This document shows positions 1-12,404 of a stretch of 64,000 nt of DNA, piece after piece. Below the pieces are notes generated by a model. The model was not told the origin of the DNA. It worked only from the letters and a program-made list of their open reading frames with translations, and did no database searches. This DNA comes from Hydractinia symbiolongicarpus (taxonomy: Eukaryota > Cnidaria > Hydrozoa > Anthoathecata > Hydractiniidae), in NCBI RefSeq assembly GCF_029227915.1, contig NC_079882.1:28448001-28512000 (forward strand), read 5' to 3'. A program made the translations under genes and the position numbers. Positions within the stretch are counted from its first letter, which is position 1. The number at the start of each line of letters is the position of its first letter.

Positions 1-3000
1 CAACCTGACGCACATTTAAGAAGGATTGTTCAAAGTAACGTCCTCTCAGCTACGGTAGCCGACACAAACGTTGCAAATTTAAGTACCCCAGTCATGTTGA
101 GATTTAAGAAAATCAGAAGTCTGGAGGAGGAAGGGCAAAATACCTGCGAATTCTGGAATTTTGGTAAGTTTATACTTGTATTGCATTTGCTGGGTTTATT
201 GATTTATTTTTCGCACAATTCTGCCTAGCTTTTATAAAAATCTATCATACGGAGTTATTCGCTATGTGGAAAAAATGAGACGTTATCGCAAAATCGTTCG
301 GGTACTACAAATTGTGTGAAGTTGAATTTTAAGAGTTTTTTATATTTGTTGACACATTTTAGAGTTGGGCAAGTGGTCAGATGACGGTTGTAAGAAAACA
401 AATGAATTGGCTACTGGTCACGTGGTTTGTACGTGTGATCATTTGACTAACTTTGCCTTGTTACTTGATGTTTCACAATCGAATAATAATCCATTGGAAC
501 TTCAGATCGTCACATGGATTGGTTGTGGTATCTCACTTGCAGGACTTGTTTTAACAATACTCACCTACTTGCTATTCCAGTAAGTTTTGACACTTTTTTT
601 TTGTAACTAATTTATCTAGAGTGAATTATTCGAAGCATGCTATCTTGTTCCCTTTTTTATTCCAAGGTTTACCTTTTAAAGTTGTAATTATATTGTGATT
701 TTAAAGATAGATAATTTATTAGAAGTTAAGAATCTCGGGATTTGTGACAAAACTTTGAATATCAGTACACTATTTTCGTAACCGAGGCTAAGATTTTGGT
801 TTTAGCGTAATAGTTGCAAGGTGAAGCTATCTAGTCTTTGAAAATCTTTCCATAACATATACTCGGGATTTGTGACAAAACTTTGAATACCAGTACACTA
901 TTTTCGTAACCGAGGCTAAGATTTTGGTTTTAGCGTAATAGTTGCAAGGTGAAGCTATCTAGTCTTTAAAAATCTTTCCATAACATATACTTATAGTTAT
1001 ATAGAATTAACAATTTTTCTGTTGCCCAAATGTGGGTCGTGCTAACCACGCGTGAAATCTTCATGCTACAAATAACAAATGCGATATAGTTTACCGACTC
1101 GTCTCCTTTATCAATACCCGCAACATTTTGTTTGTCTGTACGCAAGAAAAAAGTCGTACTAAAAACACGACGTGTAAATAGTTATACATAATTATTAAAA
1201 CAACAAAGCGCCACTGTTTTTATCTCAACTTTTGTGCTGTACACGTTGTCTTTGTATTTTAGAAGTCTTCGCAAGAAACTGGCTCCAAAAATCCTGATTT
1301 GTTTATGTGTCTCCTTGGCAACGCTACTGATATTATTTTTATCTGCTGTCGAAGCTTCAACTAATCGTTCGAGTTGCCAGGCTGTTGCTGCGCTACTTCA
1401 GTACTTCATTTTAACTACGTTTTGTTGGATGAGCGTGGAAGGGGCGAATTTATATAGATGTTTCGTTAAAGTTTTTAAATCTGGTGGCGATACAGTATTT
1501 ATGGTGAAAGCATCGATATATGCGTGGGGTAGGTCCAGCTGTTTGCTGTTTTTGTTTAAAAAATGATGACTCTTGAGTGTGAAGTTGTGATTCATAAGAT
1601 GTATTTTTATTCCAGCTTAATTTTTATCGAAAAATAAACTTACATTATGGTACATTATATATCTACCCCATCAGCCAACTTTGATGGACTAAATATTTCT
1701 TTACAAAAACCATTTTTCACTTTTATGGGATGGAAATATTGTCCGCAGTCAATTGTTTTTACATATTTGTACTTCTTTAAGAAGAAAAAAACTCGGGAAA
1801 AGTAAAGAATAATACTGTAAACTTAAAGTTCCCAAACACATTTTTACAAAGGTAGTCTTGTTGTTATTTTTTAAATTTATACTTGGACCAGATTTCTCGT
1901 TTTATTGATTGGACATATTTATTTATCGAATATACTTTTCATGGGAAATGGGTAGAAGTTAAATATGGATAAGAGGAGGATTCCCTGCCTATCAGAGATT
2001 CAAAAAGTATAGCAGGATATAAGAAGTGTAGTACTCTATAAACTGTTCACCTACTTAAACGTCTTTCGAATAGTGCAAGATATTGTGTCACGTTATGTCA
2101 TTACCGTAGCTTATACTTTATCGGCCTTTTTTTGTTAGGTTAAAATTTTGACAAACCTATGTTTCAGGTGTTCCACTAGTTATTGTTGCAATCACGGCTG
2201 GAGTTGCACCTCATAATCTTGGTAATGACACATTGTAAGTATATTCTCTTTCATGTGACAGGGTTACGATTTTAATGCGATATTTTTGTGGGGAGTGGAG
2301 AGTGGCACTATCATCACCCCCTCATCGGCAAGTTCATTTTTTGATTATTTTGGTAAAACTACCATATTACCCTCAACGTGCTAACCGACGACATGTTTGC
2401 TTGTGTTACTTCCAAAAAGCTGAAAAGAAGCAAAAAAATCGCAAAAAAAAAGAAAATTCGGATTAATTTTTTTGGTAAATAAAAATATCATGACAATTTA
2501 AACCAAACACAGTGTGCAAATAGCCCTAGCCATTTCTAATGAAGATATAAGTGAATTACATGGGAATTTCACGAACCTAATTTTTTTGATTTTCACACGA
2601 AACAAATAACATGTGGCGAGTTTAAATACTTTATGTAAGCACTCTTTTGCGTATTAAAAACATGATAGTTATTTTGAATTCTTTCCACTAACGAGTTTTT
2701 CTAAGAAGAAACACTGAATATTGTGTTGTGATTGGTTAAAAGTTTACATTAAAATATTTCGCCGCTAAAAAGTAGGAACTGTTTCTACTGTTCGGCGAAG
2801 CGAATTTTTTGAAGCAAAATGAAAACAATTAAAACTGCGCATGCTCAGAAACATTTCGCCGGCGAATTCGTCGTTTAATTTGCTTCGTGAAAATCCTCCT
2901 TTAGGTTACGCCATGTTAACGTCTCAATAAAGATGTAAAACATTGACTTGCGATTTTCTTCTTTTAGTTGTGTGGTGAGAGGACACTCATTCTACTACGG

Positions 3001-3403
3001 TGTGTTATCACCAGTTGCAATCATATTGCTGGCCAACTTCGTCGCGCTTGTTTTAGTTATGCGAGGTCTTTCAAAGGGATCAATGGCAAAGTCCAACAAG
3101 AGCGCACAAGACACGTTAAAACAAGCCAGAATTGCCTTTATGTGTTCCGTACTGTTAGGATTGACCTGGGTGTTTGCGCTTTTAGCTGTGGGTAAAGCGA
3201 CGACCTTTTTTCAGTGGCTTTTCTGTATTTTCAATTCTCTCCAAGGTTTTTTTATCTTCGTCTTTTATACCGTGAGAAATAAAGAAGTACAAAGAGAATG
3301 GATGAAATGCTTTGGGTTGGATGGACAAAATAATGAGGCTTCATCCACAGGAAACCGGCCTGCTAAGTTGCGTAAAAGAAGCAAGAAAAGTAAGTATTTG
3401 TGA
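1..3403 (+). CDS. Adhesion G-protein-coupled receptor, 3' part (GPS motif and seven-helix domain)
   Basis: Exons by splice signals: 1-163 (partial), 363-579, 1263-1528, 2168-2234, 2968 to 3389 or to the stop at 3401-3403. The first two exons join to give a GPS proteolysis motif: Cys-x-Phe-Trp, then Trp-Ser-Asp-Asp-Gly-Cys, then CTCDHLTNFALLLDV. Helix 1 follows in the second exon, helices 2-4 in the third and fourth, helices 5-7 in the last. Family B/adhesion hallmarks include CWMSVEGANLY in helix 3, LLGLTWVFAL in helix 6 and FNSLQGFFIFVFY in helix 7. Receptors of this family cleave themselves at the GPS and signal through a tethered peptide at the plasma membrane. The ectodomain lies left of the window, so ligand and subfamily cannot be judged. 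The end is uncertain: a strong donor (gtaagtat) at 3390 lies just before the stop, so a further cytoplasmic exon may exist. The intron at 580-1262 carries a 128 bp tandem duplication. Confidence 0.9.
734..989. repeat. 128 bp tandem duplication in a GPCR intron
   Basis: 734-861 and 862-989 are two head-to-tail copies of one 128 bp unit (each starts ctcgggatttgtgac). By eye they differ at only two or three bases, so the duplication is recent. No coding potential is seen. Confidence 0.9.
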
Positions 3404-4006
3404 ATGAAAGGTCACGTGTCGCGTTCTTGGTACCAGAGTGTTTTAGTTTCGTTTATTTTTAATAGAAGGTTTGCATAGAATTTCATGTCAGAGAAAAATA
3501 AAAATCTTTCATCTTTTTCGCGAAATAAAAGATTTTCGTGCTCTATTTCATGGCGATCCAAATAAGTGAAATAAAGTTTCATTTTATCCTTAAAATGTCA
3601 ATGTAAACACAATTTTCACGTAGAGAAAATTGTTTCGCATGACAGGTGCAAAAAACTATTGCGCATGTGCAAAAAGTTTATTGTGCATGTGTAAGAAGTT
3701 ATGACACATGCAGTTCCCCATAAGCTTGATTCAAAAAACTTCAATTTAAATACAACGAAATTTTATTGCGATTTGATTAGATCTAATTTCGTCCCCGACA
3801 CAAAACTCCATGTAAACGGTCTCTACAACAGCTTGAACGTACACATCCGAAAAACCTTTTTCTTCAGGTCGCACCATGTCAACTGGGAATGGATTGTACA
3901 ATGTTTCATACGATAATGTCGAACTGACAGCTTTTGATTCAGGACATGGATGAGAAGAGAATAAAAAAAAAACCAAAGATGCTTTTTGGAATTTATTGTA
4001 CTAACT

Positions 4007-4199
4007 ACAATCATGTTCATAAATTATTGGAAAAACGGCTTTTGAGGCTTTTTTCAGAGTTTCCCCCTCTCCCCCTACAGTCAGTGTTGATTTGTGCCCC
4101 AAAATACTGCCGGCGACTCTGGAAAAGACCTCCAACCAACACTGAAGAGTGGGGGGAGGGGGAAAGTGGTTTTTCCAAAACTATTATGAACATGATTGT
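4007..4199. mobile_element. MITE copy 1, 193 bp, inverted termini
   Basis: Starts acaatcatgttcataaatta and ends with the near inverted complement (ttatgaacatgattgt). The same sequence recurs at 4787-4990. Both copies are flanked by a matching dinucleotide: CT on both sides here. There is no coding capacity; short ORFs reported across it read through both copies and are artefacts. Confidence 0.85.
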
Positions 4200-4493
4200 C
4201 TCTATAATGTGAGACTTAGTTTTTTTAAGTGGCTTTTTTTTACAAAAGCTTTGTGTGCGTTTGTGTTGGCTGAATTAAGGACAAGTACTACTTTGTCATT
4301 CCTTATACCGTGCATGCAGAGCTGGTTGGTTTTCTTGTTTCATAAACTAGGTTCCAGGCCTCCTATTGTCTGTTTGTTTCTTATTGTTTGTCGTGTGTGG
4401 CAAGAGCTTTTATATGCTTATATATTGTGTATACATGACTAAAATTGTTCTTTGTATAACATAGACACTTTGTAGTATAAAAGAGATGGAAAA

Positions 4494-4719
4494 CACACAC
4501 GTTCCACACACGTTCCACTCAAGTTCCATAGCCAAGTGTACAAGAGGAGACTGCAGTAGCACACGTTCCACACGTTCCGTCAATTTTTTATAAAAATTAA
4601 AATTTACTTCAATTTCATTGAATTTGACGGTACGTGTGGAACGTATTCAATTTAGGTGCAACCGATGGTGGAGCACCTTGGAACGGGTGTGGAACGTGTG
4701 CGGAACGTGTGTAACGTGT
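4494..4719. mobile_element. Foldback repeat built from cgttccacac motifs
   Basis: The left arm (4494-4593) holds repeated acgttccaca motifs and ends ccgtcaatttt. The right arm (about 4616-4719) starts aatttgacgg and holds the complementary tgtggaacgt motifs. The two arms could pair into a long imperfect hairpin around a short AT-rich loop at about 4590-4615. It lies between the two MITE copies. Confidence 0.65.
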
Positions 4720-4786
4720 CATCAAAGCAAAATTTTGGCTCTAAACAAGGGCAACCCCTTTTCAATTTTTTTTATGTCATTTACAG

Positions 4787-4990
4787 ACAATCATGTTCAT
4801 AAATTATTGGAAAAACGGTTTTTGAGGCTTTTTTCAGAGTTTCCCCCTCTCCCCCTACAGTCAGTGTTGATTTTGTGTTGATTTGTGCCCCAAAATACTG
4901 CCGGCGACTCTGGAAAAGACCTCCAACCAACACTGAAGAGTGGGGGGAGGGGGAAAGTGGTTTTTCCAAAACTATTATGAACATGATTGT
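4787..4990. mobile_element. MITE copy 2, 204 bp, inverted termini
   Basis: Nearly identical to 4007-4199 in the same orientation, with a small internal duplication around ttgatttgtgttgattt that accounts for its extra 11 bp. It is flanked by AG on both sides. Confidence 0.85.
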
Positions 4991-5530
4991 AGCTCTCTGG
5001 TTAAAAGAGTTTTTAGCAGTTCATTTTATAGTCACTATCTATTTGTCCGGACTAAGTGAGAAGATCAAAGTTTTTATTGTAATTTCAGTGTTTTGTGCTT
5101 CGATTCTTTTATTTATCTTATATTTTTTTTACATGCTTTAAGAAAAGTAAAAGTGGGAACCACTCTTTTGATTCTATCAAATGAAACCTGTCCTTCAACA
5201 TGCATGCTTATTTGTCGTGTCTATTGCGTAAATATGTTAGGTATCATCTGCATTTATTTTTTATAGTTTTGTATATTTGATATAATAATCTAAGTTAAGT
5301 TAATTATTCTATAGGTTTTCTTTCATGAATTTCCCAGCCCTGGTCCTGTAATTACAGCTATTTTAAAGATTTTGTTCTTACCACATTTGTGTTTGATCAT
5401 TAAACACAACCACCTGTTATGAGCTGAATTGAAATAAAACAACATTTGAAGGAATGAACTTTATGCTTACCCTTTCCCCTTCGTTGGGCGTTCTTGAGAA
5501 GATAATTTAGAAACATTTTCCAGCGCGCTT

Positions 5531-5567
5531 AGTCTATGACGGGCAACCTAGTTGCCGGTCATAGACT
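5531..5567. repeat. 37 bp near-perfect palindrome
   Basis: agtctatgac at the left is answered by gtcatagact at the right, around gggcaacctagttgccg. It is unusually GC-rich for the surroundings. It may be the relic of a transposon end or the centre of a foldback; no function is assigned. Confidence 0.75.
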
Positions 5568-5603
5568 CGAACGGCCGTTTGAGACGGTGTTTTGAACTTA
5601 CTG

Positions 5604-6060
5604 AAATACAGGGTAACCACTCCTCCTTAAATTCCTTAAATAACCTTAGAAAAAGAAAATCTCCTTAAAAGTACTTAAATATACTTAAAAAATTTTAGCT
5701 ATTCTCCTTAATTTCTCCTTAATTTCTTATTTTTTCTGATCGTAGCTTTTTTGGAAATGTGTTCATGGATTGTTCATCACCAGTAAAATAAGACATATTT
5801 CTCTGTTATCTTAAATCCTATATTTTATATCTTTCAGGGCATAATTAATATGGATTTTTGTATAATATATATAATTTTCTATCATTGAACATAGTATGTA
5901 ACATTAAAGATAGAGAGCTAAAATTGGTTTTCTCCTTAATTATCCTTATTTTATTTTTTATGCTCGTTCACAGCAAAAAAACTTCACTTAAAAAATGTCA
6001 ATTTGTCTCCTTAAATATCCTTAGTTTTGTTCTCATTTAATTAGGGGTCACCCTGAAATA
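5604..6060. mobile_element. Non-autonomous TIR element with 5 bp flanking repeats
   Basis: The element spans 5609-6055. It starts cagggtaaccactcc and ends ggggtcaccctg, giving short imperfect inverted termini (CAGGGT). AAATA flanks both sides (5604-5608 and 6056-6060). Subterminal stretches at both ends are packed with ctccttaaat-type motifs. The ORF at 5858-6040 is low-complexity and not believed. The CAGGG terminus recalls hAT elements, but those make 8 bp duplications, so the superfamily is open. Confidence 0.7.
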
Positions 6061-7480
6061 GTTGTACAGAGACCATCGTAGCAATGTTCATCACGTAAGT
6101 TTGTTTACACTTTCCACGAAGACTCGCTACTGTCGAATTCCAAAATTTGAAATTTCTTAAAAATATTCGCATCCTCTAAAAAAAATTCGAAAGCGTTGTG
6201 CAGTAGAATCTTTAGTTTAAATCAGGCTACGTAAAAGCACTTATCATTTGATTTTTGATATAGGATCTCTCAACATGGCAAAAAAGCAGAATGCGGAAAA
6301 CAAAAGTTTGAAATTGCTTGTGCATGTTGGGGGTTTCACGTTTATCGTGGATATATAGGAACCAAAGTTAGGATAAACGCTTTAAATCGATCAAGAAATA
6401 AGCAATATTCATGATTCCTTTGCGATTTTATTGGGAGACAAATTTGTAGAAAAGCTGACAGAAATAGTTGGGCATCTCGTGAAATCAGCCGTTTTTGCCA
6501 TTATTTCATAAATTTTGGTGAAAATTGGAAGCTTGTGTTACTTCTTCTAGGTCCGAGTCTTTTAAGCTAAAGATATGATCAAGGCACTTTCTCCTAACAA
6601 ACCTAGCTTAGCTGTAAGCCCCCCCCCCCCATGGCGGGTCCAAGGCGCAGCCCTGGAAACTTTCGCTATTTTGAGCCTTTACCCACTAAAAACCGTTGAC
6701 ATGCTGAAATCTATGTAAGGTTATTATATCTAACCAGAACTCTACGTGGGGTAAGGTTATGTAAAGCCTCTAAACAGTTAGCTTAGTTAACTGAGCTTTT
6801 TTCGAGGTATCAAATTCAGTTCCTCTCAAAGGAAAGCTTAGACGCAAACAAACGTCAGAGGAAATCCCTAAAATTCAAATCAACCTCATAGCAAACCCCT
6901 AATTACAATCAGCACAAAGTTGGCGTGGTCACTTCTTAAATAAGTTAGGAATTCATTTTATTTGTTCGGGTAAGTGAGGGCCATTCGCGCTTAAAACAAA
7001 GGATTTACCGATTTCGGACCACGTAAGAATGCAAAGAACAATGGATAAATTAATCAAAAAGCGCGGTCAGTTTTCTGACCGCAGAGAAATCTTAAGCGTA
7101 ATTAGACAGTTGCAAGATGTTACGTTATAGATCTTTAAGGCGCCTGGTATCGCGTAAGGCGTTACTACATAATAAAGCGGGCGGTGAGGAGTGGGACTAG
7201 GGCGGATGCCTACAGAGTCGATCCTGAAAATTTAGGATGAATGAGTTGTACATGTGCTTCCAAGATGGCGGACGGACGGTGTATTTGTTTTTGTTTTTTT
7301 CAACATTTAATTACTAGGTAGTGCAAAACACTCGTGGTCAACGTTGTGTGTTCACTTTTCAGCAGTAAGCTCCTTAGTTCTGGCATTGGCGTGACAGGAA
7401 TAAAGATGCTAGGGTTTGGTGAAAAGAGATCTTTTACTGTGGATTTCTTCTAACGGGAACATCGTTGAGGATATAAACTA

Positions 7481-9266
7481 CTAGTAGATAAGGCCCGTGG
7501 AAAAACCCACTTAGACAAAAGGCCAATGAAAAATAGGTTGCTTTAGACGTTTTTCTGACGTCAGCAGTGCATATACAAAAAAAATGTTCTTAAAATCTTA
7601 CACCAAAAGTCAATTGTCAAATCACATTATAAATCCTCCACACAAATCGTACACCAAATAAAAAAAACGGCTTGCAAGGTGTAAAATCTAGTTGATAGAA
7701 AATTGCAACACCAAACTCACAAAACTGACAGTAAGAATACCGACAGTTACAACACTGACAGTCACAACATGGATAATAACGCATCTCAAAATGTACATCT
7801 TTTAAGTGATTATGCTGAAAACCCTCAGTACTTTATTCTGAAATGTCAAAAAGGAGGCCTGTAAGAGTTAGCAAAAATCAACAAAAATAAGTTTTTTACA
7901 CATAAGTTTTTTACCATTAAAAGCTTATACAAAAATATGAAAAAGCCATAGTTTGGAAAACATCAATTTTAAATCTAGACAAATCAGTCATTTCAGTTGC
8001 ATACCATCCTCTCCCACAAAAATTTACACAAAATGTAAAAATCAACCAAAATTTTCTCTTAGTTCCGTACTGTCCTTTACCAACAATTTTAACTCTAAAT
8101 GTCAAAAAATCAATGAGCAAAGAATAAACTTGAATTAACAAAGAGATTATGTGTAGAGCGTGAAACACTAATCAAAATAATGCATAGAATCATGTACAAC
8201 ACCAACAATAATAATAAAATCAGAAATAACACATCTCAAATATTTACTTCGTTGAAAACCTTTAATATTTCAATTAGAAGTGTCAAAAAACATCAAATTT
8301 ATATCTGGAAAATCATTTATTCTGTTACATATATACTATCCTGTTCCCCAAAATTATACACAAAATGGAAAAATTAACCAGTTAAGAACACAAAATTTGT
8401 TTTCGTAGTAAGATGATCTGTAGTGACCTTTACCAACCATTTTAAAGGTGTAAAGATATCATTTTTGGAAAACATACTAGTGTATATTCGGTCCGTCCTC
8501 ACAAAAGTTTACACAAAATGTAAAACAGATCAGTTTTCGAGGAGCATATCCAAATCAACAAAAATCAGTTCATTTAGCATATTTTGTATTGCCATTGCCC
8601 ATAAATTTTTCACAAAAACGTTATGAAACACATCAAATTATAGAAAAATCAGGCATTTCATCTCTTAATAATACACAGACTGTGTCTGTTTGTAACAGGC
8701 AAAGTGGATATGCTTATTTTCCTTTGATGTAGCCGAAAAAGTTGTCTCAGATGTTAAAATTTCTGACGTTACAGCACAACGTAATAATGTCAATGATTTT
8801 TCACTTAGGACCAATTTGGGTAATTTTCCCAAACCTGGGTCCCAAAATCCTTTTCGGAATGGGCGGGTTGATGACGTCATCAAAAAACCTTCAAACCCTA
8901 ATATTTCTGCAACCATTTGTAAAAGATGCATGATCCTATACATTTTCTTGATCAGCGTTTCAAGATCTATACGATGAAGGCAACAGGTATAAAATTTCTC
9001 AAAAATTTTTTTAAGGTTTTGACGGGTCTTTGCTGACGTCAGCAAAATTTTTAATCCCTGATATCTCCTTAGGCGTTCGTTGAGAACATATGATCCTGTA
9101 CATTATTTTAACCAGCATTTCAACCTCTACACATTACAGACAAAGAATAAACAAATTTCGCGAATTTTTATATCTGCACTGCACTGCTGACGTGAGCAAA
9201 ACGTCTAAAACTACTTTTTATTGACCTTTTGCCTAAGTAGATTTCTCCACAGGCTTTATAGACTAG
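7481..9266. mobile_element. Two Helitron-like 3' ends in inverted orientation
   Basis: At the right, 9180-9266 reads gctgacgtgagcaaaacg, then gtagatttctccac (a small hairpin), and ends CTAG before a T. At the left, the complement of 7481-7570 is the same sequence ending CTAG before a T on the minus strand. CTAG next to T, preceded by a short hairpin, is the Helitron 3' signature. The plus-strand copy has a matching 5' end near 8661 (TCTTAATAATACACAG, then tgtaacaggcaaagtgg), making it about 606 bp. The 5' end of the minus copy was not found. An alternative is a single 1.8 kb element with about 90 bp inverted ends. No Rep/helicase coding sequence is seen. Confidence 0.6.
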
Positions 9267-10123
9267 TAAAATATAAAAAACAAGTTTTAGTCAGAACAAT
9301 TAGTAATTTTTTCATCATCAACAAACACAGTTATTACCACAATTTTAAAATTTTTAACAAAAACGTTAAACCATGGAATTTTCAGTTTACAGTTTAGTTC
9401 TCCCCAACTCCCCAAAGTTTATAATACAAACTATGAAAAAGCCATTAGCTTACACAACAGCCTTCAGTGGAGGCCAATTCCACAAAATTTGTTCTATCAT
9501 TATCTTGCAGGTGGTCTTTTTTCCACAAAAGTCAAAATTTTAAAAAACAGCAGTTTGCAACACAAACAAAAACGCAAACAACCTTACCATCTTCTTATAA
9601 ATTAAAATAAAGTCGTAACCCACGTAAATTTCCAATCAAATCTCTACAACCCCGGTAAAAATAACCTGGCTTTTTACATGTAGGCTGACAAAAGTTTAAC
9701 AGGATGTCAGAAATAAAACAATAAAAAATAACTTAACACACACGCTTTAAATTCTGAAAAAACTTATTCCACTTGTCATATTGCACGTGGTCCCCTTGTA
9801 AAGTTTACAGGAAATGTGAAAATAATTATACTCTTATGGGCATAAAAATACATCCTACAATTGATCATCCTACCTGGAAAATCAAGTCTTTAAAAGATTT
9901 TGTAGATAGCTAGCTAGCTTGTTACATCATAATTCATGCTCATGAAAGAAGAGAAGTTTGGAAACTAAGGTAGCTAGCTATAGATAATTAAAAAAGACGA
10001 ATAACAACATAAGTCATATAGGTTAGAGCTAGCCATGGGAATGGTGAGTAGGAAGTGGCTAACATTAGCCAGCTATCAGTAGCTAACACACCCAGTTAAA
10101 TATACTTAAACTGGGAACACTTA

Positions 10124-10603
10124 CTTTATTTGGAGAAACTTTCGCGAGTCCAAAAACTCGCAAAGTTGTTTCGATAAATTTTCATGAATTTACAAATTGA
10201 AATATTTTCGCGAGATAAACTTTCGCAAAATACGAAATTGGAAAGTTTTGGCGACATAAACTTTCGCGATTTTGTGATTATGAACTTATTTTTTATGTTC
10301 TTATAAAAAAGATGGGCGATATTTCTTATGATAGAAATCTTCATCAATTCTGCAAACCGTGTCCAGATTCAAAGCTAATAAGGTAGGGTCTTGATCGACC
10401 AAGGGATCAATATCATGGAAAGGCTCTATCGACAGCAGCTTACTTAATTTAAAATTTAGTGGATAAACTTTCGCAAGGCGACTATTTAGAAAGTTTGTAC
10501 TGAATAAACTTTCGCGAATTGCCATTTTTGAAAGTTTTGCGAGACAAAGTTTTGCGAAAAAGGCCAAAAAACGCGAAATCCTCGAAAGTTTCTCCGAATA
10601 AAG
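10124..10603. mobile_element. TIR element, about 480 bp, with aactttcgcga motifs
   Basis: The left end ctttatttggagaaacttt is answered at the right by aaagtttctccgaataaag. Many internal copies of aaactttcgcga in both orientations make it largely self-complementary. It encodes nothing convincing; ORFs in it are low-complexity reads of the motif. No clear target duplication was found. Confidence 0.75.
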
Positions 10604-12404
10604 CAGCTAAAACTAAAGCTATTTATGCTTAGTGAAACAAATATAACGAAAAACAATAGTAATGTAAAAATATGACATTAGAGTGAGTTCAACAAACCAA
10701 TTTTTTTCGTTTGTTAGTCAGCTAACAGCTTTATGTAGCATTTTGAATTTTAGGACAAATACATTAGTTACGCGCCAGGGCCTACATTAATTATGCAACA
10801 ATTTGTAAACAAATATGGCTACATACGTGTTAGAATATAAAACTTTAAGAATTTGAGGCTTTTAGGTGGCTTTTCCTGAAAAAAGGGAATCTGGTTGCTC
10901 CAGCGACATAAAAACCAAACGTCTAAAAAATTAGCCGTTAAATTTATTTCAACAAATCAAATTGAGTCGTTTTCATCTCTTGATGTAAACAAAGTAAACC
11001 CGCTAGCAAAATGGACAAAAAATTTTTGGCGACTTCAAAGAAAATTTTTGGTGAATTCAAAAGAAAGAGAACACATCCACTATGACTGTCACATACACTT
11101 CATGTTATTATATAAGATTATCAAGTGTAGGTTCGATGCCTTCTGATTTATTTGAATTACTTTAAAGTCCTAAGAATGCCTTTGTGTGAAGAAATGGACT
11201 AATACTTGCTTTGCTTCACATAGCGCCCTTATCTCTTTTCAAAGCCAAAAAAGCTTACTGCTGAAAATGTAAACAACAGGATTCATCTAAACCTCGGCTT
11301 TTCTAATTCACATTGTCACACTGCATGCAAATGCTGAGGTGATTTAAAAGAAACGAAATTAAAGTCACCAAGATTTTGCAGTTGTCTGGTAGAGTGTGGA
11401 CCCTAGTTGGGTCTGGTAGCTCAAAATGAGTATTAAACATTTTAGGATTCCTCATCTAAGCTATGGCCCCTCCTGGAAATTATAGACGAGGGTATATCCC
11501 TCGTTATTTGTGAGGCTAGCCATGTAAAATATGCACATCTATCTACCATATTAAATTGGTTTCTCGTTCAAGCTTATTTCGGATTTAATCTGATTTTGAG
11601 GTCAGAAGTTGCTTAGGGGTGCACCAGTTTTATAAAAGGTTTGAATAATAGTTGTCTAGCAACTTTACTTCGGATGCAGCAACAAATTCAAAAAAAAAAT
11701 TATGTAAGCAATTTTTTGCCCACGTGAACCTTCATTATACTCTTTCGCGTCAGCAATTTCACATAATTGTTTATACTTTTGTTTGTACTATTGCTCATGC
11801 TTCACATATTGAACTAAGTATGCACATGACCCTTTCTCATTCTCTATTTTACGTTTTTTTCCCTCCTTTTTCCTATTCTATTATTTTTTATGTAAATCCA
11901 ACTATTGTTGAAATCTTTATAAATTATGTGACCTACATGTATAAATCCTAGATATATATTTATTTGAAAGTTTTTACCTTACTTCGCATAAACTTAACAT
12001 CGTTTTCTGGCTAAATGCGCACCTAGCTAATACATCTTTTTATTGTTTATTCTGTCACATTTGTAACGTTACAACTCTAAACTAGGCTAGGTAAGAACAA
12101 AGGCAAAACTTTGATGATAGTAGCCACAAGCAATTGAGAATGCCATGTGTGTATATCTGACATGGACTCTAAATATATTAGGTTACATTCAAAATCTGAG
12201 GAAGTATTTAGGGACAAAATTTTCCAGGATTGAGGTTTTCTTCTGCATGATGTATATAAGCGTTCAACCCGATTTGATATTGTTTTCTTTAAAGCAAAGT
12301 TTTTAAATGCAGGTTAACGTTGCATCATTGGAAGTTGACATTGCATGTGTGTCAGCCTTCTTAATTGTGTATTTTTAGTGATTTATACATACATATATAA
12401 AACA

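Larger units (their letters stand above)
3404..12404. other. Gene-poor, transposon-rich interval
   Basis: No ORF here shows a recognisable domain or a convincing exon chain. The stretch holds paired MITEs (4007-4199, 4787-4990), a foldback (4494-4719), a palindrome (5531-5567), a TIR element (5609-6055), Helitron-like ends (7481-9266) and another TIR element (10124-10603). A further 3' exon of the GPCR and the promoter of GAR1 could lie at the two edges. The parts outside the listed elements (about 6056-7480, 9267-10123, 10604-12404) are plain AT-rich DNA in which I see nothing definite. Confidence 0.6.

Noticed and set aside
4149-5141. Several ORFs of 87-97 codons around the two MITEs
   Set aside because: They are readings of the repeated MITE sequence and appear in duplicate with it.
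7917-8626. ORFs of 61-83 codons on both strands
   Set aside because: They fall inside Helitron-like sequence, overlap each other and have no domain.
11120-11145. gtaggttcgatgcc, reminiscent of a tRNA T-arm
   Set aside because: No matching acceptor, D or anticodon arms nearby.
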